From Sediminibacterium sp. TEGAF015 (GTDB lineage: Bacteria; Bacteroidota; Bacteroidia; Chitinophagales; Chitinophagaceae), in the NCBI RefSeq assembly GCF_025997995.1, contig NZ_AP026683.1, positions 1,798,501 through 1,862,500 of the forward strand: a stretch of 64,000 nt of DNA, read 5' to 3'. The notes below the pieces were generated by a model. That model was not told where the DNA came from. It saw nothing but the letters and a program-made list of their open reading frames with translations, and did not search any database. The translations under genes were made by a program, and so were the position numbers. Below are positions 37,243 through 46,155 of the stretch, piece by piece. Position 1 is the first letter of the stretch. The number at the start of each line of letters is the position of its first letter.

Positions 37243-39261
37243 CTAAGCTGGTTCTACCCAGGCACCGTGTTCTTTTAGCAAATTGATTAATTCAGTTACG
37301 GCAATTTCACTGTCGATGTTTCGCTTCATGATATCTTTGCCTTTATACAAAGTAATTTTACCTACTCCGCTTCCCACATAGCCAAAATCGGCATCTGCCA
37401 TTTCACCAGGACCATTTACAATACAGCCCATGATAGCAATTTTAATGCCTTTAAGATGATTGGTAACTTTCCTGATTTTAGCAGTCGTTTCCTGCAAATC
37501 AAATAAGGTTCTTCCACAGCTGGGGCAACTAATATATTCTGTTTTGGATATTCTGGTTCTGGTTGCCTGCAGAATACTGAAGGCCGAAGAATTAATAAAC
37601 TGTTCAACTGATGTATTGCTTAAATAGTTCCTTCCAGAGGTAGACAATTCTTCTTTCATTTGATGCGCATAACTGTCTGCGTGCATTCCTAAGCAGATGC
37701 CATCTCCAAAACCATCCAATAACAAAGAGCCGGTTTCAGTAGCAAAATGGATCAGGTGTTCATCTACCGTATTCCAGTTACTATCTGTAATAAGCAATAC
37801 GGGATTCTTGATATTTTGTACCATTAGTTCCATCATCATTCTTCTGACAGACTGTACTGCATTGCCATTGGTGCTACTCAAACAAAGTACTACCGACAAA
37901 TCATTGGCAAAGTCTGACAAAAAACTATAATCATTAATGGGTGTTGCATCGTTAAAGCAGTCAATCATCACAAAGTTGATACCCTCACTTTTTTGAGTAG
38001 CAGTTGCAAAGCCAGCTCTGTCGAATATGGGGAAATAACTTTTCTTGTCTTCTACCTGCGCATACGTTGCCGGATATACAATCACTTTCAGGGTTCCTGG
38101 CAAAGCAAAGTCCAGAAGTTGATGACCAGTGAAAATATAGTCGGCAGCTGCATCCCCAATAGCCCATTTGTCGGTTATTGGATCGTATTGATAACCGATT
38201 GCTTGAAGATGTTCGGGGGTTATATTTCCAATCTTACTAAAATCTGCAACAACAACGGGCACCTGATTCCCGCCGATATTATTTACTGCAAAAGTTTTTC
38301 TTCTGGTATAGTGAAACGGATCATACGGCAATCTGTCAATATCAGGTAAAATACCAGCTGTTACGCCTATTCTATTGGCATAATCGTAACGCTTTACCAG
38401 ATCCCTACAAACCGGAATCTCTAGTTCAGGATCTTCTGTTAAACTTACGCGGATTGTATCTCCAATGCCATCTTCCAACAAGGTTCCAATACCTGCGGCA
38501 CTCTTTACACGACCGTCTTCTCCATCACCCGCTTCGGTTACGCCTAAATGCAAGGGATAACACTCCCCAAACTCATTTTGCATTTGTTGTATTAACAAGC
38601 GATAAGCTTGTACCATCACCTGAGGGTTACTGGCTTTCATGCTCAGAATAATATTGTGATAATCTTCTGCACGCGCAATTCGTAAAAACTCCATGGCACT
38701 CTCTACCATCCCGATGGGGGTATCTCCATAGCGACTCATGATTCTGTCACTGAGTGATCCGTGGTTGGTACCAATTCGCATGGCAGTACCATGCTCCTTG
38801 CAGATTTTCACCAAAGGAGTGAACCGTTCTCGGATGCGTTCAATTTCTTCCAGGTATTCCGCATCGGTATAATCTATTTGTTCAAACTTCTTTTTGTCTA
38901 CATAATTACCCGGATTCACGCGTACTTTTTCTACAATTCTCGCTGCAATTTCCGCGGCATTCGGTGTAAAATGGATATCTGCAACCAAGGGAGTATTGTA
39001 CCCTCTTTTGCGCAATTCATTTTTTATATTCAGCAGATTCTCTGCTTCTTTTTTGGAAGGTGCAGTAATTCTAACCAATTCAGCTCCTGCTTCTATACAA
39101 CGAATGGTTTGTTCAACTGTAGCCATGGTATCCATGGTATCAGTAGTTGTCATTGTCTGAACCCGAATAGGGTGTCCATTACCCAGCAATAAATCCCCAA
39201 TTTTTACTTCCCGGGTTTTCAGCCTTTTATATTCTGTAAGTGAATGACAGTATTGTTGCAT
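37243..39261 (-). CDS. ispG: 4-hydroxy-3-methylbut-2-enyl diphosphate synthase, long form
   Basis: The 672-residue enzyme catalyses the sixth step of the MEP isoprenoid pathway, using a [4Fe-4S] cluster. The N-terminal TIM barrel starts GNGHPIRVQTMTTTDT; the C-terminal Fe-S domain has SCPSCGRTLFDLQ and GCIVNGPGEM with the cluster cysteines. Compared with the E. coli enzyme (about 370 residues) there is an insertion of nearly 300 residues between the two, as in plant, chlamydial and other Bacteroidota IspG. It lies 18 bp after the class D beta-lactamase-like gene and abuts nadB; NadB supplies iminoaspartate to the Fe-S enzyme NadA, but no direct link is implied. Confidence 0.96.
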   Translation of the reverse strand: MQQYCHSLTEYKRLKTREVKIGDLLLGNGHPIRVQTMTTTDTMDTMATVEQTIRCIEAGAELVRITAPSKKEAENLLNIKNELRKRGYNTPLVADIHFTPNAAEIAARIVEKVRVNPGNYVDKKKFEQIDYTDAEYLEEIERIRERFTPLVKICKEHGTAMRIGTNHGSLSDRIMSRYGDTPIGMVESAMEFLRIARAEDYHNIILSMKASNPQVMVQAYRLLIQQMQNEFGECYPLHLGVTEAGDGEDGRVKSAAGIGTLLEDGIGDTIRVSLTEDPELEIPVCRDLVKRYDYANRIGVTAGILPDIDRLPYDPFHYTRRKTFAVNNIGGNQVPVVVADFSKIGNITPEHLQAIGYQYDPITDKWAIGDAAADYIFTGHQLLDFALPGTLKVIVYPATYAQVEDKKSYFPIFDRAGFATATQKSEGINFVMIDCFNDATPINDYSFLSDFANDLSVVLCLSSTNGNAVQSVRRMMMELMVQNIKNPVLLITDSNWNTVDEHLIHFATETGSLLLDGFGDGICLGMHADSYAHQMKEELSTSGRNYLSNTSVEQFINSSAFSILQATRTRISKTEYISCPSCGRTLFDLQETTAKIRKVTNHLKGIKIAIMGCIVNGPGEMADADFGYVGSGVGKITLYKGKDIMKRNIDSEIAVTELINLLKEHGAWVEPA

Positions 39262-39279
39262 AAAAATGTTTCGTTCGGT

Positions 39280-40056
39280 TTATCTTTTTCCCTCAAAGAA
39301 TCCCTGATTCATTAAAATTTTTCTGAGCAATTCTTTTGATGGCTGACTTATCGGGCTATTTGAAACGCCTTCCATGTTCAAAACAAAGAAATAGGGATGT
39401 TTGTTCTCCTCAATCCAGCCTGCTATCCATGCCAGCTGTTTTCCGTTTTCAAGGACCGTTATTCCATCCGTATAACTCAACTGATAATTGGCATTGGATT
39501 CCTGCAACATCATTTTTCTAACAATCTCATGGCTTCTCTTCTGAAAAGGTAACTGATTAAAAAACAAACGTTTCACCAAACCTAGTTGCTCATCTGCAGT
39601 CACTTTCAAAGTATTGTTCAGCCAGAAACTATCAATTGATTTACCAATTTGATGATTCCCGTACGAGAGGCTATCCAGCCAGAATTGAAGCGTATCTTTT
39701 CCCATCCTTCTGCTCACTTCCTGGAAATAAGGAGTCTCTGCTTTTTTAAAAGCAGTTTCCATGGTAACCGCTGTGTCTAACTGTATGACCATATGCTCAT
39801 CAGCAACCACCCCTGTTTCCAGTGCTACCAGAGATTGTACAATATTGAAAGTGGCAGCAGGTGAAAACGCAGAATCCTTGTAACGGTTTAAGTTGAATAT
39901 GGTAAAATCACCCGTTCCATTGTTAAATAAGGCAAAGCTTCCTTTAACGCCAGCAGAATCAAAATACTTACCCAATTCATTGTTTACCTGAACATTATTC
40001 GGAGAGCAGGCATTTAGTAAAACACCCATCAACAGTACACCAATAAAATTTTTCAT
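39280..40056 (-). CDS. Class D beta-lactamase-like lipoprotein with dead active site
   Basis: The 258-residue protein has a lipobox (VLLNAC, Cys17) and the fold pattern of OXA-type class D enzymes: SPAATFNIVQSLVALETG, then FQEVSRRMG, SYGNHQIGKSIDSFWL, LKVTADEQLG and FFNQLPFQKR. The catalytic residues are gone. The Ser-x-x-Lys motif STFK is ATFN (A68, N71), the SxV motif is ETP, and the KTG motif is replaced by YTDG. Only YGN (132-134) remains. It cannot act by the class D serine mechanism and probably binds a ligand, perhaps peptidoglycan or a beta-lactam, at the envelope. It sits 11 bp after kbl and 18 bp before ispG. The DNA codons (gcc, aat) confirm the changes. Confidence 0.85.
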   Translation of the reverse strand: MKNFIGVLLMGVLLNACSPNNVQVNNELGKYFDSAGVKGSFALFNNGTGDFTIFNLNRYKDSAFSPAATFNIVQSLVALETGVVADEHMVIQLDTAVTMETAFKKAETPYFQEVSRRMGKDTLQFWLDSLSYGNHQIGKSIDSFWLNNTLKVTADEQLGLVKRLFFNQLPFQKRSHEIVRKMMLQESNANYQLSYTDGITVLENGKQLAWIAGWIEENKHPYFFVLNMEGVSNSPISQPSKELLRKILMNQGFFEGKR

Positions 40057-40067
40057 TGTTCTTTAAA

Positions 40068-41255
40068 TTATTTAATTACACCCAGCTCTTTACCTACTTT
40101 AGTAAAAGCAGCAATAGCTTTATCCAAATGTTCTTGTTCGTGAGCCGCACTTAGCTGAACCCTAATTCTTGCCAGGCCTTTTGCTACAACCGGATAAAAG
40201 AAGCCAATTACATACACACCTTCATCCAATAATTTAGCCGCAAAATTCTGCGCCACTACTGCATCGTATAACATAATGGGAACAATCGGATGGTCTCCGG
40301 GTTTAATATCAAACCCAGCTTCTGTCATTTTGGTTCTGAAATATTTGGTGTTGTACTCCAGTTTATCTCTAAGTGTGGTGGCGGATGTTAGCATATCTAG
40401 TACCGCAATGGAAGCACCTACAATACTCGGGGCTACGGTGTTGGAGAAAAGGTAGGGACGGCTGCGCTGACGAAGCATTTCAATGATTTCCTTTCTGCCT
40501 GAAGTAAAGCCTCCACTTGCACCACCCAATGCCTTACCTAAAGTGCCAGTAATAATATCAATCCTTCCCATTACTCCTCTGTACTCATGCGTTCCTCTTC
40601 CGGTTTTACCCAGGAAACCAGAGGAATGACATTCGTCTATCATTACAATAGCATCGTACTGATCAGCAAGGTCACAAATTTTATCTAACTGTGCAATAGT
40701 ACCGTCCATGCTGAATGAACCATCTGTAACAATAATCCTGCTTCGGCAGCTGGCAGATTCTTTTAGCTTAGCTTCCAGATCTTCCATGTTATTGTGCTCA
40801 TAGCGAAAACGCTTTGCCTTGCACAAACGAACACCATCAATGATGGATGCATGGTTTAATGCATCACTGATAATGGCATCTTCTTCACCAAACAAAGGTT
40901 CAAATACACCTCCGTTAGCATCAAAAGCAGCTGCATATAAAATGGTATCTTCTGTTCCTAAAAAGTCGGATAGTTTTTTCTCCAGTTCCTTATGAATGTC
41001 TTGGGTGCCACAGATAAAGCGAACACTACTCATACCGTAGCCATGTGTATCAATAGCTTTATGTGCTGCTTTAATTACTTCCGGATGAGACGAAAGACCC
41101 AGATAATTATTGGCACAAAAATTTAAGACATTTTTGCCATTAACGACTATTTCAGGCCCCTGCTCACTGGTAATAATTCTTTCCTTTTTGAAAAGACCAG
41201 CCGATTCAATTTCAGCCAATTCACTGGCAATTCGGGCGACAAATTTTTCATTCAT
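40068..41255 (-). CDS. kbl: Glycine C-acetyltransferase (2-amino-3-ketobutyrate CoA ligase)
   Basis: The 395-residue PLP enzyme of the alpha-oxoamine synthase family has NFCANNYLGLSSHPEV, the DGSFSMDGTIA and DECHSSGFLGKTGRG segments, and the Schiff-base Lys in GTLGKALGGASGG. It condenses acetyl-CoA and glycine, or runs in the threonine-breakdown direction with threonine dehydrogenase. It agrees with Kbl more closely than with serine palmitoyltransferase or BioF by the N-terminal and C-terminal segments, but no tdh gene is adjacent. It heads a compact leftward run with the dead beta-lactamase-like gene, ispG and nadB. Confidence 0.9.
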   Translation of the reverse strand: MNEKFVARIASELAEIESAGLFKKERIITSEQGPEIVVNGKNVLNFCANNYLGLSSHPEVIKAAHKAIDTHGYGMSSVRFICGTQDIHKELEKKLSDFLGTEDTILYAAAFDANGGVFEPLFGEEDAIISDALNHASIIDGVRLCKAKRFRYEHNNMEDLEAKLKESASCRSRIIVTDGSFSMDGTIAQLDKICDLADQYDAIVMIDECHSSGFLGKTGRGTHEYRGVMGRIDIITGTLGKALGGASGGFTSGRKEIIEMLRQRSRPYLFSNTVAPSIVGASIAVLDMLTSATTLRDKLEYNTKYFRTKMTEAGFDIKPGDHPIVPIMLYDAVVAQNFAAKLLDEGVYVIGFFYPVVAKGLARIRVQLSAAHEQEHLDKAIAAFTKVGKELGVIK

Positions 41256-41274
41256 ATTCCAGTCATTAGAATGA

Positions 41275-41282
41275 CAAATGTA
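41275..41282 (-). promoter_or_regulatory. Predicted -7 box of the kbl run
   Basis: On the minus strand TACATTTG matches TAnnTTTG and is 19 nt before the kbl ATG. A small inverted repeat, GTCATT-AG-AATGAC (41262-41275), lies in the leader just after it. No -33 TTTG at the usual distance. Confidence 0.4.
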
Positions 41283-41504
41283 CTAAAGTTTGGTCGAATG
41301 ACTAGCTGGTAAAAAATAACCAGAACTAACAAAAAGAAAGTAAAACAAAACACATCAAGTTACTTTTTCTTTTTAAAGTTGTTAGCAAAGGTCATAATTC
41401 ACTATAAACTTCATTATTATTTAATACTAATGGAGACTGCATAATTCTATCTTTATGAAAGCCCACATAGCATAATTTAAAATTCTCGTATTAAATACTA
41501 ACTC

Positions 41505-43259
41505 ATGAAAAAAATCTTACAGCAAAGATTTGTCTATTTAATTTTAATTTCATCATTTATCGGATGCAAAAAAGAATTTTTTAAACAAAAAGGTCAAGGA
41601 GAAAATGATGTTAATCAACCAGCTGTTGAACGTTTTTTAACTCTTCCAGCTAATGCAGGGAAAGAACTAAATGAAATTGTTAATGATTTAAAACGAATGG
41701 AAAATAGGAGCCATTTTTTAACTAGATTTATTTCCAGAAATGGATTTCCGAAATGGGAGTTTACAGTTTCAAGTAAATCTCTTTTCAATACATCGTTTGA
41801 AACACTGCAAGAAAATAAAAACCAATCCAATAATTCAACAGATAGCATATCAAGTGCTCCAATATATTTTATACCTCTAATTGACACAAACTCTCGAGAA
41901 ATTATTTCTTTCATTTTTTGCGCAAAAACAGGAGATAGTCTTTATAGGTACCAGGTTTACAATAAAAATGATCTAATTAAAAATATCCCAAAAAATATAA
42001 GCCAGTTTAATAATGGAACATTGTTAATGGGTGTTTTTGCGACATTTGAAAATTCAATCAATCATAAAAAGAAAGTAAGCTTTGGTTATCCATATACTCA
42101 TGAATTTTTAGACCCAAAAATAAATTTTAACACCAAGCTACCAACTACAGCAAAGTTAGCAGCTAATTCAAAAAATCAAACTCAAGGATTAAAATTTGAT
42201 CAACCGTCAGCAATTAAATTTACCTCTGGATGCTGGATACCAAGATTTGCGGTGATTGATTTCGTTGGAGCGTCAATTGGTATTCATTGGCTACATAACA
42301 TTTGTACTGGTGAAAACAAATTTCAATTTTTTTACAGTCCCGTGATGACCCCCAACGGCGATGCTGATTCAGGAGGAGGAACTATACCAGGAAGTAGTTC
42401 AGGATCTACTTATGGAGGAATTTTTATAGGTGGGGCATTTCAGAACAGATATGGAGGATACGATCCTAACACTGGCAATCCGATAATATACAATGGAGGG
42501 AGTGGTGGTGGACAAATATATCCAGGTGGAGATCCAATACCTCCAGGTACAAATGAAGATCCAGCTTGGGGTGTAGTTCAGGTTCCTCAAATTGAAAACC
42601 CATACGCCGCTTTTCAAGTTTTTTCCTCAAAGGAATTAAACGAAGAGGAAATAATACTAGATGATGACACAGATACTACAGGAACAGATTATCTTGATTA
42701 CGGCACATATCAAGATTCACAAACATGGCCTACAGTTACCCCTATTTTCACAATGTCAGAATATATTGGATGGGGATATCCAAATCTTCCAGAAAATTGC
42801 TTTGATTATGCAAAAAATCAATTAAAACTTAAAGGATTTTATCCAGCCCCTAGAAATACCCCAGGACAATATTGGCAAGTTCTTGATAGCGTTGGCACAG
42901 TCCATAAAACAGTTGCCAAACAAGGTATTTCATATATTAATGCAGCTTTGCAAAACAGCACTCCAGTTTTAATTGGAGTACAACTTCATTCTGGGTTACA
43001 CACAAAAAATGCCGATAAAGCAACTGATCATTTTATTGTAATTGTAGGATCAGGGACAGAACAAGATGGCCGTAAGTTCTATTTATTCTTTGATAACGCA
43101 GCAAACTACAAATTACCAAACGAAGGTGCTCATGCACAAAATAAGTTATATTGGAATGAATCAAATGGGACAATAGAGGGGGATACAAATGCAACATATG
43201 CTGATTTATCAAAACCACATTACAAGGTTACGCAGATCAGAAAAACAAGAAAACCATAA
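41505..43259 (+). CDS. Lipoprotein with C-terminal papain-like (Cys-His-Asp) domain
   Basis: The 584-residue product has a lipobox (LISSFIGC, near residue 21), an N-terminal region of unknown fold (about 30-260), a Gly/Pro-rich linker (about 280-355) and an acidic stretch with LDDDTDTTG. The C-terminal 155 residues look like a papain-fold cysteine hydrolase: NCFDYAKNQL (C432), PVLIGVQL, DHFIVIVG (H509) and LFFDNA (D530), in the order and spacing seen in clan CA peptidases and amidases. I do not recognise the exact family. A small exported protein gene follows 19 bp later. The whole pair is clearly more AT-rich than its neighbours, a sign of recent acquisition. Confidence 0.65.
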   Translation: MKKILQQRFVYLILISSFIGCKKEFFKQKGQGENDVNQPAVERFLTLPANAGKELNEIVNDLKRMENRSHFLTRFISRNGFPKWEFTVSSKSLFNTSFETLQENKNQSNNSTDSISSAPIYFIPLIDTNSREIISFIFCAKTGDSLYRYQVYNKNDLIKNIPKNISQFNNGTLLMGVFATFENSINHKKKVSFGYPYTHEFLDPKINFNTKLPTTAKLAANSKNQTQGLKFDQPSAIKFTSGCWIPRFAVIDFVGASIGIHWLHNICTGENKFQFFYSPVMTPNGDADSGGGTIPGSSSGSTYGGIFIGGAFQNRYGGYDPNTGNPIIYNGGSGGGQIYPGGDPIPPGTNEDPAWGVVQVPQIENPYAAFQVFSSKELNEEEIILDDDTDTTGTDYLDYGTYQDSQTWPTVTPIFTMSEYIGWGYPNLPENCFDYAKNQLKLKGFYPAPRNTPGQYWQVLDSVGTVHKTVAKQGISYINAALQNSTPVLIGVQLHSGLHTKNADKATDHFIVIVGSGTEQDGRKFYLFFDNAANYKLPNEGAHAQNKLYWNESNGTIEGDTNATYADLSKPHYKVTQIRKTRKP

Positions 43260-43278
43260 TTAATTAATAAAAAAACTT

Positions 43279-43926
43279 ATGCGATTTATACTTTGTATTT
43301 TTCTTTTTTTTACGTGCACTAGTTCAGTTATGGGTGAATATAAGGATACTATATTTCTAAAAAAAATATATAATGCTGAACAAAAAGTATTTAATAAAGT
43401 TTACATAAATCCCAACTCAAACTCCTGGCATTATGAACGATTATCAAACTTTGGAAGTATTAGAAAAAATAAAATAGAAAAATCTTTACAGTTCCCATTT
43501 GGCAAATGGATTTCCTTATACCAATATAAGAATAATCTTTATACATACTTCCCATGTGATTGGGGAACACTTTTAAGGTTGGAAATAGATGCAAAAAAAT
43601 ATACAGAACATTCTTTTGAAGAAGAGGAGTGGCAAATAAAATCTATTAGAGCAGTATCTAAAAGGAAATTTGTTTTAGATATTGAATATTCAGTATCTAA
43701 AACGAATAGAAAAGTTATCTTTTACTTAGTAGATGATAAAAAAGGTATTGCAGTACTAGAACATGTAGGTTCTACAGGAGATAGAAAGTATCAATTATTG
43801 ATTAAAAACAGCAATATTAAAAAAATCCCAATGATCATTAATGAGTGTAACTCTAAGGCAATTGAGTTTCAATTTGATGCTATAAATTACATATCCTTAT
43901 TAAATAATATAGGATATTATAATTAA
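43279..43926 (+). CDS. Exported protein of unknown function
   Basis: The 215-residue protein has a signal peptide (MRFILCIFLFFTCTSSVMG) and a mature part rich in Lys, Asn and Ile with no motif I recognise; FLVDDKKGIAVLEHVGS-like strands suggest a beta-rich fold. It follows the papain-like lipoprotein gene at 19 bp and is equally AT-rich. It could be the partner, inhibitor or immunity protein of that hydrolase, which is inference from gene order only. Confidence 0.6.
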   Translation: MRFILCIFLFFTCTSSVMGEYKDTIFLKKIYNAEQKVFNKVYINPNSNSWHYERLSNFGSIRKNKIEKSLQFPFGKWISLYQYKNNLYTYFPCDWGTLLRLEIDAKKYTEHSFEEEEWQIKSIRAVSKRKFVLDIEYSVSKTNRKVIFYLVDDKKGIAVLEHVGSTGDRKYQLLIKNSNIKKIPMIINECNSKAIEFQFDAINYISLLNNIGYYN

Positions 43927-43972
43927 AACAATTAACGTTTGAATAAAATAAAATAATAGTTGCCCATTCGAA

Positions 43973-44000
43973 ATGTAGATTATGATTCCTATGTAGATTA
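43973..44000. repeat. Short direct repeat ATGTAGATTA
   Basis: ATGTAGATTA occurs at 43973-43982 and 43991-44000, 18 bp apart, in the 103-bp AT-rich gap between the exported-protein gene and the FKBP gene. No clear terminator is visible in this gap. The meaning is uncertain. Confidence 0.25.
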
Positions 44001-44029
44001 CTTTGTTAAATTTTGTAAAGGTTAAAGGT

Positions 44030-44779
44030 CTATTTAACATCTAACAATTCAACTTCAAAAATAAGCAGGGAACCAGGTACAATCTTGTCTCCCTTTTGCT
44101 GATCGCCATAAGCCAGATCAGAAGGAATATAGAATTTCCATTTACTGCCCACCGTCATTAACTGCAACCCTTCCTGCCAACCCAAAATCACATTGCCTAA
44201 AGGAAAGCTAACGGGTTCTCCTCTTTCAACTGAACTGTCAAAAATATCTCCGTTAATCAATGTGCCGTGATAATGGCATTTTACGGTATTGGATAGTTTG
44301 GGTTTGATAGTATCAGTACCATTTTTAATCACCTCATACTGTAACCCGGAAGGCAGAGTTACCACTCCCGGCTTTTTAGCCATCTGAGCCTGAAAAGCTT
44401 TTCCCGCTTCTTTGGCTACGGAGGCTTTTTCCGAGCTTAATTTTTGCTGGTAATTTCCAATGCAAAGGTCTAATACCTCATCAGCAATCTGGGTTTTTTT
44501 ACCTCCAAATGCGTCTGACATTCCTTTTTGAAACTGAGCTTCTACCAGTGGATCCAGTCCCTGGGATTTTAAATTCTGGGCAATTCTGAAACCCAATGCA
44601 TAGCTGGCACTATCTGCTGCTGACTTAAAGGCCGCAGGGGCAGCTTTGGTATTGGCAGCAGGCTTAACAGCTGCTTTTAATTTAGCAGGCGCTGCAGAGC
44701 CCTTGCTTACTGGCTTCACCTGAGCAAATATGAACTGAGAATAGCTACCCAAAAGGAATAGGAAAAAAATTTTTTTCAT
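44030..44779 (-). CDS. Exported FKBP-type peptidyl-prolyl isomerase
   Basis: The 249-residue protein has a signal peptide, an Ala/Lys/Pro-rich linker (about 20-50), an FKBP N-terminal dimerisation domain (about 50-130, SYALGFRIAQNLKSQG) and an FKBP C-terminal catalytic domain (about 140-249, with VKCHYHGTLINGDIFDSS, PLGNVILGWQEGLQLM and GSLLIFEVELL). It is like FkpA/Mip isomerases that help fold periplasmic proteins. It starts 41 bp after the argH stop on the same strand and may be read through from the arginine operon, though it has no link to arginine. Confidence 0.92.
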   Translation of the reverse strand: MKKIFFLFLLGSYSQFIFAQVKPVSKGSAAPAKLKAAVKPAANTKAAPAAFKSAADSASYALGFRIAQNLKSQGLDPLVEAQFQKGMSDAFGGKKTQIADEVLDLCIGNYQQKLSSEKASVAKEAGKAFQAQMAKKPGVVTLPSGLQYEVIKNGTDTIKPKLSNTVKCHYHGTLINGDIFDSSVERGEPVSFPLGNVILGWQEGLQLMTVGSKWKFYIPSDLAYGDQQKGDKIVPGSLLIFEVELLDVK

Positions 44780-44820
44780 TTGATTACTTATATATCTAAT
44801 TAGTAGAATAGTGGCACAAG

Positions 44821-46155
44821 TTAAGCCAAAAGTGCGTTGATGGCTGTTGTGGCTTTGCTAAATTGGAACCTTTTCAATACAGTATCCATCATTTGGCCAA
44901 TTTCAGCATTACACAAATTTCCAATACTTCCTTCATGGGTATGGTTAATCTGGGTTGAATAGGTAAACTGGCCTTTTTCAATAGCATTGCCCACCTGCTG
45001 GTAAGCATCCCGGAAAGGAACCCCCTGCATAACCAGTTTGTTTACTTCCTCTACACTAAACATGAACTGATATTGTTCCGCATCCGCAATATGTTCTTTA
45101 ACTGAAATATTGCTGAGCATTAATTCCATCATCTGCAAACAATTACTTAATTCATTGAATGCCGGAAATAAATGTTCTTTAAGAAGTTGCAAATCACGCT
45201 GATATCCGGATGGCAGGTTGGTGGTCATTAAAGCAATTTCATTAGGCAATGCTTTAAGTCGGTTACAGTAAGATCTTGTCAATTCAAATACATCCGGATT
45301 CTTTTTATGCGGCATGATACTGGAACCCGTAGTTAGATCTGCAGGGAAACTAATAAAACCAAAATTCTGATTCAGGTACAAACAGGCATCCATACTCATT
45401 CTGGCCAATGTATCCGCTATATTGGCAAGCGCTGCCGCAACAATTCTTTCTGTTTTGCCTCTGCCCATTTGCGCATAAACAACATTATAATTTAAATGCT
45501 CAAATCCAAGTAATTGGGTAGTAAGTGTTCTGTTAATAGGAAAAGAAGATCCATATCCTGCTGCAGATCCCAGTGGGTTTTTATTCACCACCTGATAAGC
45601 AGATTCCAAAACAATCAAATCGTCAACCAGGCTCTCCGCATAGGCACCAAACCAAAGACCAAAGGAAGAGGGCATAGCTAATTGTAAGTGCGTATAGCCA
45701 GGCAATAAATTATTTTTAAATTTTTCGCTTTGTGCTTGGAGCAATTGGAATAAAGACTGGGTTTGTTCTGCAATACTTTTTATTTCTGATCTCAGATACA
45801 ATTTAATATCTACTAGTACTTGATCATTTCTACTTCTTGCACTATGGATCTTCTTTCCTAAATCACCCAGATTCTGTGTTAAAATGAACTCAACATAAGA
45901 GTGAATATCTTCCACACCTTCCGGGATGGAGAAATCTGGTTGAGTAACCAGTACAAATATTTTTTGTAACTCTTTTACCAGCAGATTCTTTTCTTCAGGA
46001 GTCAATAAGCCAATCTGTGATAGCATGGTAACATGAGCAATAGAACCCAATACATCAAAGGGGGCCAACAGCGCATCAAAATCTTTGTCTTTACCTACAG
46101 TAAACTTTTCTACAGCATTAGTGGTTGCTGTATTTTCCTTACTCCATAATTTCAT
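44821..46155 (-). CDS. argH: Argininosuccinate lyase
   Basis: The 444-residue protein belongs to the fumarase/aspartase superfamily, with HSARSRNDQVLVD, LPGYTHLQLAMPSSFG and the signature GSSIMPHKKNPD bearing the catalytic Ser. It splits argininosuccinate into arginine and fumarate, the last step of the pathway. It is the last gene of the eight-gene operon and overlaps argE' by 4 bp (ATGA). Confidence 0.96.
   Translation of the reverse strand: MKLWSKENTATTNAVEKFTVGKDKDFDALLAPFDVLGSIAHVTMLSQIGLLTPEEKNLLVKELQKIFVLVTQPDFSIPEGVEDIHSYVEFILTQNLGDLGKKIHSARSRNDQVLVDIKLYLRSEIKSIAEQTQSLFQLLQAQSEKFKNNLLPGYTHLQLAMPSSFGLWFGAYAESLVDDLIVLESAYQVVNKNPLGSAAGYGSSFPINRTLTTQLLGFEHLNYNVVYAQMGRGKTERIVAAALANIADTLARMSMDACLYLNQNFGFISFPADLTTGSSIMPHKKNPDVFELTRSYCNRLKALPNEIALMTTNLPSGYQRDLQLLKEHLFPAFNELSNCLQMMELMLSNISVKEHIADAEQYQFMFSVEEVNKLVMQGVPFRDAYQQVGNAIEKGQFTYSTQINHTHEGSIGNLCNAEIGQMMDTVLKRFQFSKATTAINALLA

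Noticed and set aside
38761..39192. A 143-codon open frame on the plus strand opposite ispG.
   Set aside because: It is antisense to a well-conserved gene and its translation shows no domain, signal or usable start context.
41256..41504. AAAGTAA and TTACTTT (41337-41366) could form a hairpin upstream of the AT-rich lipoprotein gene.
   Set aside because: The arms are nearly all A/T with a 16-nt loop in a region of the same composition, so chance is a good explanation; the gap otherwise shows no gene.
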